The notes beneath the pieces are model-generated. The model was not told where the DNA came from, did no database searches, and saw only the letters and a program-made list of their open reading frames with translations. A stretch of DNA of 64,000 nt from Phenylobacterium sp. Lineage in GTDB: Bacteria; Pseudomonadota; Alphaproteobacteria; Caulobacterales; Caulobacteraceae. Position 1 is the stretch's first letter. Each line of letters begins with the position of its first letter. The stretch lies in the NCBI RefSeq assembly GCF_013822795.1, contig NZ_PNLB01000013.1:80205-144204 (forward strand), in the 5' to 3' direction. The position numbers were made by a program, and so were the translations under genes. Shown one piece after another: positions 1 through 8,445 of this stretch.

Positions 1-192
1 ACGCGCGGGGCGCGGACCTCGAGCTTCTTCTGGATCCAGAGCATGATCCGCGACGACGCCCGCCGCGCGCTGCTGTTCCAGATGGACATCGCCATCCAGC
101 AGCTGTCGCTGAAGGTCGGCGCCGGGGCGCCGGAGCTTGTGTCGCTGACCGGGACCTATCACAACCTTCTGCGCATGTGGGCCGAGGTCTAG
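1..192 (+). CDS. 3' end of an unidentified gene
   Basis: A reading frame is open from base 1 to a TAG stop at 190-192 and encodes at least 63 residues; its start lies outside the window. The C-terminus is rich in amphipathic helix-forming residues ([14 protein letters not shown], then [15 protein letters not shown]). I do not recognise the family. It lies 44 bases upstream of the crotonase gene on the same strand, so it may share its transcript. Codon use (strong G/C at third positions) supports real coding sequence. Confidence 0.6.
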   Translation, partial: TRGARTSSFFWIQSMIRDDARRALLFQMDIAIQQLSLKVGAGAPELVSLTGTYHNLLRMWAEV

Positions 193-236
193 CCGCGAAC
201 AACGACGGCGCAGACTTCCGCGAACGGGAGGGCGTC

Positions 237-1034
237 ATGACCTACGAGACCATCACCTACGAGACCCGCGGTCAGGTCGGGGTGCTGACCCTGAATCGCC
301 CCGAGAAGCTGAACGCCATCTCCGCCGAGCTGCGCCGCGACCTTGAGGCCGGGCTGATCGCGGCGCGGGACGACGACGCCGTCCGCGCCCTGGTGTTGAC
401 CGGGGCCGGCCGCGGCTTCTGTTCGGGCGCCGACCTGACCGGTCCGGCCCCCGAGCGCGACGCCCCGCCGCCGCAGAGCGAACGCCTGGACGAGGAGGCC
501 TGGATGGGCCGCTGGGCGCGGCTGCTGCACGACTTCGACAAGCCGCTGATCGGCGCGATCAACGGCGTCTGCGCCGGAGCCGGCATGGCCTGGGCGCTGG
601 CCTGCGACGTGCGCATCGGCTCCGAGCACGCCCGCTTCAAGACCACCTTCGCCGAGCGAGCGATCTCGCCGGACTCCGGCCTGTCGTTCCTGCTGCCGCG
701 GATCGTCGGCTACGCCAGCGCCGCCGACCTGATCTTCACCAGCCGCATGGTGCTGGCCGACGAAGCCTTGAAGCTCGGCCTGCTGAACCGCCTTACCGCC
801 CACGAGACCTTGCTGGAGGACGCGCTCGCCTATGGCGAGCAGATGGCCCAATGGCCGCCGCTGGCCATCCGTATGGCCAAGCGCGTGCTGCAGGCCAACA
901 TGGAGTCCGACTTCGTCGGCGCGGTGAAGTACGAGTCCGTCGGCCTGGCCCACGCCCGCCGCGCCGTAAACGACGTCAAGGAATCGGCCGCCTCGTTCCG
1001 CGAGAAGCGCAAAGGCGTCTACACGGGCACGTAA
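237..1034 (+). CDS. enoyl-CoA hydratase/isomerase (crotonase family, PaaG-like)
   Basis: 265-residue crotonase-fold enzyme acting on a CoA thioester in the cytoplasm. The ATG at 237 follows a CGGGAGGG ribosome site; an in-frame GTG at 177 would add about 20 unconserved residues. Seen: oxyanion-hole segments (FCSGADL, near residue 63, and CAGAGMAWALACD, near residue 110). The first catalytic Glu of classical hydratases (GGGCE position) is absent, and a PDSG motif follows at the second site. This pattern is known in PaaG-type ring-oxepin isomerases, so isomerase or another activity is as likely as hydration. The next gene, glutaryl-CoA dehydrogenase, suggests a role in aromatic or lysine-derived acyl-CoA breakdown (inference). 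Confidence 0.88.
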   Translation: MTYETITYETRGQVGVLTLNRPEKLNAISAELRRDLEAGLIAARDDDAVRALVLTGAGRGFCSGADLTGPAPERDAPPPQSERLDEEAWMGRWARLLHDFDKPLIGAINGVCAGAGMAWALACDVRIGSEHARFKTTFAERAISPDSGLSFLLPRIVGYASAADLIFTSRMVLADEALKLGLLNRLTAHETLLEDALAYGEQMAQWPPLAIRMAKRVLQANMESDFVGAVKYESVGLAHARRAVNDVKESAASFREKRKGVYTGT

Positions 1035-1076
1035 AATGAGGTCATAAGGCGCGCGTCATCTTTCGGAGAACGCGTC

Positions 1077-2267
1077 ATGGCCCTCGACACTGGCGACCAG
1101 CAGAAGACCTTCAACTGGGAAGACCCGCTGGACCTGGCCTCGCGCCTCACCGAGGAAGAGCGGATGGTGTGGGAGAGCGCCCGCGCCTACGCCCGCGAGA
1201 AGCTGCTGCCGCGCGTGGTCTCGGCCTTCGCCGACGAGCGCTTCGACCGCGAGATCATGACCGAGATGGGCGCCCTCGGCTTCCTCGGCGCGACCCTGCC
1301 CGAGCAGTATGGCGGCGCCGGCGTCAGCCACGTGGCCTATGGCCTGATCGCCCGTGAGATCGAGGCGATCGACAGCGGCTACCGCTCGGCGATGAGCGTG
1401 CAGTCCTCGCTGGTCATGTACCCGATCTACGCCTTCGGCTCGGAAGAGCAGAAGATGAAGTACCTGCCCGGCATGGCCCGCGGCGAGATCGTCGGCTGCT
1501 TTGGCCTGACCGAGGCCGATGGCGGCTCCGACCCGGCCTCGATGCGCACCGTCGCCAAGAAGGTGGACGGCGGCTACGTGCTCAACGGCGCCAAGATGTG
1601 GATCACCAACAGCCCGATCGCCGACGTGGCGCTGGTCTGGGCCAAGCTGGACGGGGTGATCCGCGGCTTCCTGGTCGATCGCGGCTCTGAAGGCTTCGCC
1701 ACCGCCAAGATCCAGAACAAGCTCTCGCTGCGCGCCTCGGTCACCGGCGACATCTCGCTGACCGACGTGTTCGTGCCCGAGAACCAGATGCTCCCGAACG
1801 TGACCGGCCTGCGCGGTCCGTTCTCGTGCCTGAACAAGGCCCGCTACGGCATCAGCTGGGGCGCCATGGGCGCGGCCGAGTTCTGCCTGCACGCCAGCCG
1901 CGAGTACACCCTGACCCGCAAGGTGTTCGGCCGCCCGCTGGCCGCCCGCCAGCTGGTCCAGAAGAAGCTGGCCGACATGCAGACCGAGATCGCGCTGGGC
2001 TTCGAGGGCGCGCTGGCGCTGGGGCGCCTGCTCGACCAGGGCGCCTGGGTGCCGGAAGCCATCAGCCTGATGAAGCGCAACAACTGCGGCAAGGCCCTGG
2101 CCATCGCCCGCGAGGCCCGCGACATCCACGGCGGCAACGGCATTTCGGGCGAGTACCACGTGATGCGGCACGCCGCGAACCTGGAGACCGTGAACACCTA
2201 TGAAGGCGCGCACGACGTCCATGCGCTGATCCTCGGCCGCGCCATCACCGGCGAGAACGCCTTCTAG
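1077..2267 (+). CDS. gcdH: glutaryl-CoA dehydrogenase
   Basis: 396-residue FAD-dependent acyl-CoA dehydrogenase that oxidatively decarboxylates glutaryl-CoA to crotonyl-CoA, in lysine/tryptophan and benzoyl-CoA degradation. Family features are clear: [12 protein letters not shown] and WITNSPIAD (FAD binding), and a C-terminal block [14 protein letters not shown] followed by [20 protein letters not shown] that is nearly identical to known GCDH enzymes. The catalytic base would be Glu376 in NTYEGAHD. Length is as expected for the mature enzyme. It starts 42 bases after the crotonase gene, and crotonyl-CoA is a crotonase substrate, so the two probably act in sequence. The ATG at 1077 follows CGGAGAACG. 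Confidence 0.95.
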   Translation: MALDTGDQQKTFNWEDPLDLASRLTEEERMVWESARAYAREKLLPRVVSAFADERFDREIMTEMGALGFLGATLPEQYGGAGVSHVAYGLIAREIEAIDSGYRSAMSVQSSLVMYPIYAFGSEEQKMKYLPGMARGEIVGCFGLTEADGGSDPASMRTVAKKVDGGYVLNGAKMWITNSPIADVALVWAKLDGVIRGFLVDRGSEGFATAKIQNKLSLRASVTGDISLTDVFVPENQMLPNVTGLRGPFSCLNKARYGISWGAMGAAEFCLHASREYTLTRKVFGRPLAARQLVQKKLADMQTEIALGFEGALALGRLLDQGAWVPEAISLMKRNNCGKALAIAREARDIHGGNGISGEYHVMRHAANLETVNTYEGAHDVHALILGRAITGENAF

Positions 2268-2311
2268 GTTTCGCGCCGAAGTTTCGCGCCACAACCATCG
2301 CGTTAGAAAAT

Positions 2312-2344
2312 CGCGGGTCCAAACGTTACGTTTACCGACCCGCG
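2312..2344. promoter_or_regulatory. nested palindrome upstream of the hybrid histidine kinase
   Basis: Outer arms CGCGGGTC (2312-2319) and GACCCGCG (2337-2344) are perfect inverted repeats. Between them lies a second one, AAACG-TTA-CGTTT (2321-2333). The structure sits 45 bases after the gcdH stop and 34 bases before the kinase start. There is no T-run after it, so it is a poor Rho-independent terminator; an operator or mRNA hairpin is equally possible. Just upstream the direct repeat GTTTCGCGCC occurs twice (about 2269 and 2281). Confidence 0.4.
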
Positions 2345-2378
2345 TTACCTTGCCTGCCGAACAAAGGGGCGGGGGGCG

Positions 2379-5075
2379 ATGGCCGCGAGGCGGACACCGC
2401 AGGAATCGACGGCGATCATCGAGTGGCTGTTCGAGAACAGTCGCGAGGTGATGTTCGTCATCGGCGCGGACAAGAAGTTCAAGCTGGTCAATCCCACCTT
2501 CGAGCGGGAGACCGGCTGGACGGAGGCCGAGGTCGTCGGTCAGTTCGCGCGCGACTTCATCCATCCTGGCGAGGAAGCCAGCATCGCGGCGCATTTGCAG
2601 CGACTGCAAGAGCATGGCTACAGCGACCACGCCTCGCGCATCAGGGCCAAGGACGGCAGCTGGCGCTGGTTCGAGGGGCGCGCGCAACTGCTGCCCGACG
2701 GCGAGCTGATCGGGGTGGTCCGCAACGCCACCCGCGAGCGCGAACTGGACGCCCGCCTGGTCGCCGCCGAGCGCACCGGCCAGCTGCTGTCGCAGGCGGC
2801 CGGCATCGGCACCTGGTCCTACGAGCCGGAAAACGACCGGATCGAGTGGTCGCAGGACATCCTGAACCTGACCGGCTATCGCGACGACGAGATCGACGAC
2901 ATCGACAAGGTCGGGGCCGTGCTGCATCCCGACGAAGGCCCGGCGGTCCGCACGGCGGTCATGGAGGGCATCCTCTACGGCAAGGCCGGCTCGTTCGAGC
3001 ACCGGTTGAAGGACAAGACCGGCGGCTGGTCGCACTGGCGCAACACCTTCCGCACCGAGCCGCGGCCGGGCGGCGAGTACGCTCTGCGGGGGGTGATGCA
3101 GAACATCACCGAGCTGGTGCAGGCCCGCGACGGGGCGGTGCGCGGCCAGCAGCAGATGCTGCAGCTGGTGGAAGGCGCGCCCTTTGCGGTGGCGATGTTC
3201 GATCGCCGGCTGCGCTATCTGGTGATGAGCGGCGCCTGGCGCGAAATGTTCACCCGCCAGGACAAGGAACAGATCGGCCTGACCCTGGCCCAGACCTTCC
3301 CGCGCGCGCCCAAGCGGCTGGTCGGCGCGCTGCAGCGCGCTCTGGACGGCGAGGTGGTCAGCCGCGACGAGGATCGCATCAACGACATCGAGGACGTGCG
3401 CCGCTGGGTGCGCTGGCAGGCGCGCCCCTGGCGCGACGCCAAGGGCGCGGTGCAGGGCGTGGTCTGCTATGTCGACGACATCACGCCGCTGGCCCAGGCG
3501 CGCCGCGAGGCCGAGGTCAACGCCCGGCGCCTGAAGCTCGCCCTCACCGCCGCCGACGCCGGCGTCTATGAGATCGACCACGTCCAGAAGAGCTTCTGGG
3601 CGAGCCCCGAATTCGAGCGGATGCTGGGCAAGGACATCAAGGGCTACGAAGAAGCCCAGACCCTGCAGTTTCCGCGCTTCCACCCCGACGATCTGGACCA
3701 TGTCCGCCAATCGTTCCGCGACATCCGCGACGGCAAGCGCGCGGCGGGCGCCGCCTTCGAAGCCCGCGCCATCGGGCCGAGCGGGGAGGCCCGCTGGGTC
3801 CGCGTCTTCCACCACCTGTCGACCGACCGCCAGGGGCGCTGGCTGAAGGGCGTGGGCCTGGTGCAGGATTTCGACCAGCGCAAGCGCCAGGAGCTGGACC
3901 TGATCGCCGCGCAGCGCGCCGCCCAGGCGGCCGGCGAGGCCAAGGCCGCGTTCCTGGCCAATATGAGCCACGAGATCCGCACGCCGATGAACGGCGTCAT
4001 GGGCGTACTGCACCTGCTGAAGTCCGAGACCCTGTCCGACGAGGGCCGGCGGATGCTGGAGGAGGCGCTGTCCTGCGGCCAAATGCTGGCCGAGCTGCTG
4101 AACGACGTCATCGACTTCTCGAAGATCGAGGCCGGGCGGCTGGAGATGGCGCCCGAGGCGATCGACCCGCGCGCCCTGATCGAGGGCGTGGCGCGACTAC
4201 TGCGCCCCCAGGCCGACGCCAAGCACCTGAAGCTGGTGGTCGATGTCGACCCGGCGATCGGCTGGGTGGTGTCCGATCCGGTGCGGCTGCGCCAGGCGCT
4301 GTTCAACCTGGTCGGCAACGCCGTGAAGTTCACGCTGAAGGGCCAGGTCACGATCCGCGCCCGCCTGCGGCCAGGACCGGTGACCCAGATGCTGCGGCTG
4401 GAGATCGCCGACACCGGCGTCGGCATCCCAGAAGCCGTGCAGCCGCGGATCTTCCAGCGCTTCGACCAGGGCGACGCCTCGACGACGCGCAAGTTCGGCG
4501 GCTCGGGCCTGGGCCTGTCGATCACCCAGAAGCTGGCCCAGATGATGGGCGGCGGGGTCGGCTTCGCCTCGACCGAAGGCGTCGGCTCGGTGTTCTGGCT
4601 GGAGGTCTCGGCCGCGCCGTCGGAGGCCGCGGTCGCGCCCGAGGAGTCGACCGACGATTGGCTGAACGGCTTGCGAGTACTGGTGGTCGAGGACAATCCG
4701 ACCAACCGCATGATCGCCACCAAGCTGCTGGAGAAGCTGGGCGCGGTGGTTGAGACCGCCGCCGACGGCTATCTCGGCGTCGAGGCCGCCGGCCGCGGCG
4801 CCTTCGACCTGATCCTGATGGACGTGCAAATGCCGGGCATCGACGGCCTGGAGGCGGCGCGCCGCATCCGGGCCATCGGCGGATCGGTCGCCGCCACGCC
4901 TATCGTCGCCCTGACCGCCAATGTGCTGGCCCACCAGCGGACCGCCTATCTGGAAGCCGGCATGGACGGGGTGGTCGGCAAGCCGATTTCGCCCGCCGCG
5001 CTGCTTGGCGAAATCGCCCGCCTGGCCGCCGTCGAGCCAGGCGCCGACGACGACGAGGCCGCCGCTGTGGCCTAG
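2379..5075 (+). CDS. cytoplasmic hybrid sensor histidine kinase with four PAS domains
   Basis: 898-residue two-component protein with no transmembrane segment. Domain order by inspection: PAS1 (about 10-120, starts FENSREVMFVIG), PAS2 (130-245, AGIGTWSYEPENDRIEWS), PAS3 (255-370), PAS4 (380-500, AADAGVYEID), HisKA with H-box FLANMSHEIRTPMNG and phospho-accepting His531, HATPase (NLVGNAVKFT, DTGVGIP, GSGLGLSI), and a C-terminal receiver with phospho-acceptor Asp815 in LMDVQMPG. ATP-driven autophosphorylation of His531 and transfer to Asp815 is the family mechanism. No HPt protein or response regulator is adjacent, so the downstream partner is unknown. The stimulus is presumably cytoplasmic. 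Confidence 0.93.
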   Translation: MAARRTPQESTAIIEWLFENSREVMFVIGADKKFKLVNPTFERETGWTEAEVVGQFARDFIHPGEEASIAAHLQRLQEHGYSDHASRIRAKDGSWRWFEGRAQLLPDGELIGVVRNATRERELDARLVAAERTGQLLSQAAGIGTWSYEPENDRIEWSQDILNLTGYRDDEIDDIDKVGAVLHPDEGPAVRTAVMEGILYGKAGSFEHRLKDKTGGWSHWRNTFRTEPRPGGEYALRGVMQNITELVQARDGAVRGQQQMLQLVEGAPFAVAMFDRRLRYLVMSGAWREMFTRQDKEQIGLTLAQTFPRAPKRLVGALQRALDGEVVSRDEDRINDIEDVRRWVRWQARPWRDAKGAVQGVVCYVDDITPLAQARREAEVNARRLKLALTAADAGVYEIDHVQKSFWASPEFERMLGKDIKGYEEAQTLQFPRFHPDDLDHVRQSFRDIRDGKRAAGAAFEARAIGPSGEARWVRVFHHLSTDRQGRWLKGVGLVQDFDQRKRQELDLIAAQRAAQAAGEAKAAFLANMSHEIRTPMNGVMGVLHLLKSETLSDEGRRMLEEALSCGQMLAELLNDVIDFSKIEAGRLEMAPEAIDPRALIEGVARLLRPQADAKHLKLVVDVDPAIGWVVSDPVRLRQALFNLVGNAVKFTLKGQVTIRARLRPGPVTQMLRLEIADTGVGIPEAVQPRIFQRFDQGDASTTRKFGGSGLGLSITQKLAQMMGGGVGFASTEGVGSVFWLEVSAAPSEAAVAPEESTDDWLNGLRVLVVEDNPTNRMIATKLLEKLGAVVETAADGYLGVEAAGRGAFDLILMDVQMPGIDGLEAARRIRAIGGSVAATPIVALTANVLAHQRTAYLEAGMDGVVGKPISPAALLGEIARLAAVEPGADDDEAAAVA

Positions 5076-5524
5076 CGGCCCCGAGCGCCCGCCCCCGGGC
5101 GGCTGGCCCAGGCGTTGAAATGTCGCCCCCAGACTACCCTACTCGCCCGAGATGCGGGCGATCGACGCCTCTTCCCGGCTGACATTTTCGACGGCAAGGC
5201 GCGTCGTTGGTTCAAGGCGCCGGCCGCCGCGCAATCGGACGCGCGCCATCATGGCGACTTCGACAACGATCCAAAGACTCTGGCCACCACCTTCAAACGG
5301 ATCAGCGACCAGCGCAGCGTCATCCCGCCCTCGTCACAGCCATCCGCCCTAGGACGCGCGCGCGTCCGTCAGCGACTGGAACAGAACCTGCGCCTTACCG
5401 CGCAATGAGCGAACCGCACCGACGCGGCGCCCGCTGCGTCACGCTCCGTCAGGACAACGATCGTCCCTTCCCACATCGCCGTTCTCCGAGTTAGACCTTC
5501 CCCTAGTTTCGGGGGAGACAGTGG
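5076..5524. other. 449-base intergenic region, no convincing gene
   Basis: No open frame here has a plausible ribosome site together with third-position G/C bias. A short hairpin CGCCCG-CCCC-CGGGCG (5086-5101) follows the kinase stop without a T-run. The composition is visibly less G/C-biased than in the genes. At its right end CCCC and GGGG flank TAGTTTC (about 5504-5518), so the GGGGGAG ribosome site of the next gene could fold into a small hairpin. A promoter for the transporter should lie here, but none stands out. Confidence 0.5.
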
Positions 5525-7192
5525 ATGGCGGACGTCGCCGTGGAAGCGGGCAAGAAGCCGGCGTCTTTGCGCACCGTGGTGGCCGCCTCATCGGCGGGGA
5601 CCGCCTTCGAGTGGTACGACTTCTTCGTCTTCGGCAGCCTGACCCAGGTCATCTCCAAGACCTTCTTCTCGGGCCTGCCGGAAACCGCCGGCTACATCGC
5701 CGCCCTGGCGCTGTTCGGGGCCGGCTTCCTGTTCCGGCCGCTGGGCGCGCTGGTGTTCGGCCGGATCGGCGACAAGGCCGGCCGCAAGGGCGCGTTCCTG
5801 GTCACCGTCGTGCTGATGGGCGCGGCCACCTTCGCAATCGGCCTGCTGCCGACCTACCAGCAGGTGGGGCTGCTGGCCCCGGCGCTGCTGGTGCTGATGC
5901 GGATCGTCCAGGGCTTCGCGCTGGGCGGCGAGTACGGCGGCGCGGCGATCTATGTCGCCGAGCACGCGCCGGCCGACGGCCGTGGCTGGGCAACCGGCTG
6001 GGTGCAGACCTCGGCGGCGCTCGGCCTGTTCGGCGCGCTGATGGTGATCCTGGTCACCCGCCTCGTCCTGGGGAAGTACTTCGGCCCCGAGGCCTTCGAC
6101 CAATGGGGCTGGCGGATCCCGTTCCTGTTTTCGGCCGGCCTGCTGGCGATCTCGATCTGGATGCGGCTGAAGCTCTCGGAGAGCCCCGCCTTCGCCAAGA
6201 TGAAAGCCGAAGGGACCGCCTCCAAGGCTCCCTTCGCCGAGGCGTTCGGCCAGTGGCGCAATCTGAAGGTCGTGCTCCTGGCCCTGGTCGGGGTGATGTT
6301 TGCGCAAGGGGCGGTCTGGTACACTGGCTTCTTCTACGCCCAGACCTTCATGGAGCGGTTCCTCAAGGTCCCGCCCGAGACCATCAACCTACTGATGCTG
6401 TCGGTGACGGCGGTCAGCGCCGTCGGCTACGTCGTCTTCGGCTGGCTGTCGGACAAGATCGGCCGCAAGCCGGTGATGCTGTTCGGCATGGTGCTGATGC
6501 TGGCGGCCTACTTCCCCGGCTTCCACATGCTGACCCAGACGCTGAACCCGGCGTTGTCGGAAGCCCAGGCCCGCACGCCGGTGGTGGTGGTCGCCGATCC
6601 GAACGACTGCTCGCTGCAGTTCGACCCGGTCGGCAAGGCCGCGTTCCTGTCGTCCTGCGACATCGCCAAAGGCGTGCTGGCCGGGGCCGGCGTCTCCTAT
6701 GACAACGAGGTCGGGGCCGCGGGCGCGCCGGCGATGGTGCGGATCGGCTCGACCACCGTGCACGCCGCCAGCGCCGCCGGCCTGGTCGGCAACAGCGCCA
6801 AGGCCGCCAAGGCCAAGGTCGAAGGCGAGATCAAGGCCGCCCTGGCCTATGCCGGCTATCCGTCGCACGCCGATCCGGAGCGCATGAACCTGCCCGGCGC
6901 GTTCGGAGTGCTGCTGGTCTTCGTGATCGCCGCCACCGCGCTCTACGGCCCTATCGCCGCCTGCCTGGTCGAGCTGTTCCCGACCCGCATCCGATACACG
7001 GCGATGTCCCTGCCCTACCACATCGGCACCGGCTGGGTCGGCGGCTTCACGCCGTTCACCGCCTTCGCCATCGTGGCGGCGACCGGCCACATCTATGCCG
7101 GGCTCTGGTACCCGTTCGTCTTCACCCTGACCTCTGTCGTGGTCTGCCTGTGGCTGCTGCCCGAGACCCGCGGCCGGTCGCTGGATCAGTAG
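5525..7192 (+). CDS. MFS transporter, metabolite:H+ symporter (MHS) family
   Basis: 555-residue inner-membrane transporter. The N-terminus has the MHS signature: SSAGTAFEWYDFFVFG in TM1, the loop-2 motif GRIGDKAGRKG, and GGEYGGAAIYVAEHAP in TM4, as in ProP, KgtP and ShiA. The family carries organic acids or zwitterions with protons; the substrate here cannot be told. It is about 100 residues longer than typical members (430-450). The extra length is a soluble Ala/Lys-rich insertion, roughly residues 340-455 (LTQTLNPALSEAQ to GYPSHADPERM), before the last two helices. The ATG at 5525 follows GGGGGAGACAGTGG. Confidence 0.88.
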   Translation: MADVAVEAGKKPASLRTVVAASSAGTAFEWYDFFVFGSLTQVISKTFFSGLPETAGYIAALALFGAGFLFRPLGALVFGRIGDKAGRKGAFLVTVVLMGAATFAIGLLPTYQQVGLLAPALLVLMRIVQGFALGGEYGGAAIYVAEHAPADGRGWATGWVQTSAALGLFGALMVILVTRLVLGKYFGPEAFDQWGWRIPFLFSAGLLAISIWMRLKLSESPAFAKMKAEGTASKAPFAEAFGQWRNLKVVLLALVGVMFAQGAVWYTGFFYAQTFMERFLKVPPETINLLMLSVTAVSAVGYVVFGWLSDKIGRKPVMLFGMVLMLAAYFPGFHMLTQTLNPALSEAQARTPVVVVADPNDCSLQFDPVGKAAFLSSCDIAKGVLAGAGVSYDNEVGAAGAPAMVRIGSTTVHAASAAGLVGNSAKAAKAKVEGEIKAALAYAGYPSHADPERMNLPGAFGVLLVFVIAATALYGPIAACLVELFPTRIRYTAMSLPYHIGTGWVGGFTPFTAFAIVAATGHIYAGLWYPFVFTLTSVVVCLWLLPETRGRSLDQ

Positions 7193-7217
7193 GCTGAGAC
7201 GCTCGGACAAGGAGACA

Positions 7218-7343
7218 CCTCCCTCGCCCCTGCAAGGGGAGAGGGTTGGGGTGAGGGGTCGGCGGCGCGGAGCGACGCACGACGGAACCGGCAGCTGCTG
7301 AGAGGCCCGCCCCTCACCCTACCCTCTCCCCCAGGGGGAGAGG
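7218..7343. repeat. imperfect palindromic intergenic repeat, type A
   Basis: The left part contains CCCCTGCAAGGGG-AGAGGG and GGGGTGAGGGG (7248-7258). The right part contains CCCCTCACCCT (7310-7320) and CCTCTCCCCCAGGGGGAGAGG (about 7323-7343). The two halves are near reverse complements, so the whole element can fold into one long interrupted stem with a small hairpin at each end. It lies between the convergent ends of the MHS transporter and the phosphotransferase. No transposase or open frame is inside. It resembles dispersed REP/MITE-like elements; it could also act as a bidirectional terminator. Confidence 0.75.
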
Positions 7344-7382
7344 GAAACTGGCTTCGCAGGTCTCCACCAGGTGAGCGACGCG

Positions 7383-8378
7383 TCAGGCGATCACCGCCAG
7401 CGCCGCTTCCAGCTGGGGATCGCGCAGACCGTCCAGCGCCGCGGCCAGCCGCGCCTTCACGTAGGCGAAGCGGCCCGCGTCGGTGTCCAGCACCGGCTCG
7501 CCCAGCGACAGCGCCTCGTGCAGCTGCGCCAGCGAGCGGCCGGCGAGGTCCTTCGCCGGCGGTTGCTCGCCGACCGCGTTCGCCATCACCAGCCCGTAGA
7601 ACAGGTGGTTCACCTGCCGCATGACCTGCAGCCGGGCGCGGCGGGGCGCATCCACGGCCCCGAAGTAGGTCGCCAGCAGCAGGTCCTCGTCCGCCGGCGT
7701 GTGGGCGAAGAGGTTGGCGACACACGACAGATCGACATAGCGGTCGGCCAGGAACGCCGACTCCCAGTCCACCAGCCATAGGCGCGAGCCGTCGTAGAGG
7801 ACGTTGCGCGGATTGAGGTCGTTGTGGCTGGCCACCAGGTCGGCCGGATCGGTCCGGTACCGCGCGCGCAGGTTCCGCCAGCGGTCGAGCAGCTCGGCCA
7901 TGGCGGCCGGCGCCACCAGGCCGCGCGCCTGAAACTGAGCGACGAGCGCGTCGATCCCGTCGAGATAGTCGACCAACGGCGGGAACGGCGGACCGCCGTG
8001 CAGGGCGCGGACCGTCTGGGCGACCTCGACCACCAGCTGGTCGTGCGTGCCGCGATACTCCAGCGACAGCGGCCGCTCGTCGACGAAGTCCATGATCGCC
8101 ACGCCGTCGTCCGGATCGGCGTAGCGGACCCGCGGGGCCAGCAGCCCGGCCGCGGCGATGCGCATGCACTCATAGGCCTGCTGCGGATCGCGGAAGCCGT
8201 CGCGCGCCTGGTCCAGCCGCAGCAGGTAGGCGATGCCGCCGACCCGGATGCGGAACACGCCGGCGCCGGAAAGCCCGCCGCCGAGCGCGACGATCGAGTC
8301 CGGCTCGCCGACGCCGAAGGCCGCGGTCAGGCCGCGGGCGACGGCGGTGCGGAGGGCGGGGGGAAAGTCGAGCGCCAT
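7383..8378 (-). CDS. aminoglycoside/choline-kinase-fold phosphotransferase
   Basis: 331-residue kinase-like protein (APH/choline kinase superfamily). Seen: a nucleotide-binding N-lobe (GGGLSGAGVFRIRVGG, near residue 32), the catalytic loop SHNDLNPRNVLYD (Asp near residue 193) and the metal-binding LVDWESAFLADRYVDL that replaces the DFG motif. The HNDLxxxN plus DWE pattern fits choline/ethanolamine/thiamine-type kinases better than resistance enzymes. The substrate is not determinable. The gene is alone on its strand. The ATG at 8378 is preceded by GGAGGA held in a perfect hairpin (see the upstream entry). Confidence 0.82.
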   Translation of the reverse strand: MALDFPPALRTAVARGLTAAFGVGEPDSIVALGGGLSGAGVFRIRVGGIAYLLRLDQARDGFRDPQQAYECMRIAAAGLLAPRVRYADPDDGVAIMDFVDERPLSLEYRGTHDQLVVEVAQTVRALHGGPPFPPLVDYLDGIDALVAQFQARGLVAPAAMAELLDRWRNLRARYRTDPADLVASHNDLNPRNVLYDGSRLWLVDWESAFLADRYVDLSCVANLFAHTPADEDLLLATYFGAVDAPRRARLQVMRQVNHLFYGLVMANAVGEQPPAKDLAGRSLAQLHEALSLGEPVLDTDAGRFAYVKARLAAALDGLRDPQLEAALAVIA

Positions 8379-8384
8379 GGCGCG

Positions 8385-8441
8385 TCCTCCAGATTGGAGG
8401 ATGCTTTTACCCGGCTATAAATCCTCGTCAATATTACCCGG
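8385..8441 (-). promoter_or_regulatory. leader with ribosome-site hairpin and tandem CCGGGTAA boxes
   Basis: Bases 8385-8391 and 8395-8401 form a perfect 7-bp inverted repeat (TCCTCCA-N3-TGGAGGA). On the coding strand of the phosphotransferase gene the right arm holds the GGAGGA ribosome site, six bases before the ATG, so folding would hide it. Upstream, CCGGGTAA occurs twice as a direct repeat (8441-8434 and 8414-8407, 27 bases apart) around a TTGACG hexamer (8431-8426) that could be a -35 box. All of it is seen in the sequence; the regulatory meaning is inference. Confidence 0.45.
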
Positions 8442-8445
8442 ATAA

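Noticed and set aside
1056..4082. A 1008-codon open frame on the minus strand
   Set aside because: It is antisense to gcdH and the histidine kinase, both certain genes. High-GC codon bias creates long open antisense frames; the product has no recognisable domain.
5115..5408. A 97-codon frame in the 449-base gap before the MHS transporter
   Set aside because: No ribosome site, weak third-position bias and no familiar motif. It could be real but cannot be supported.
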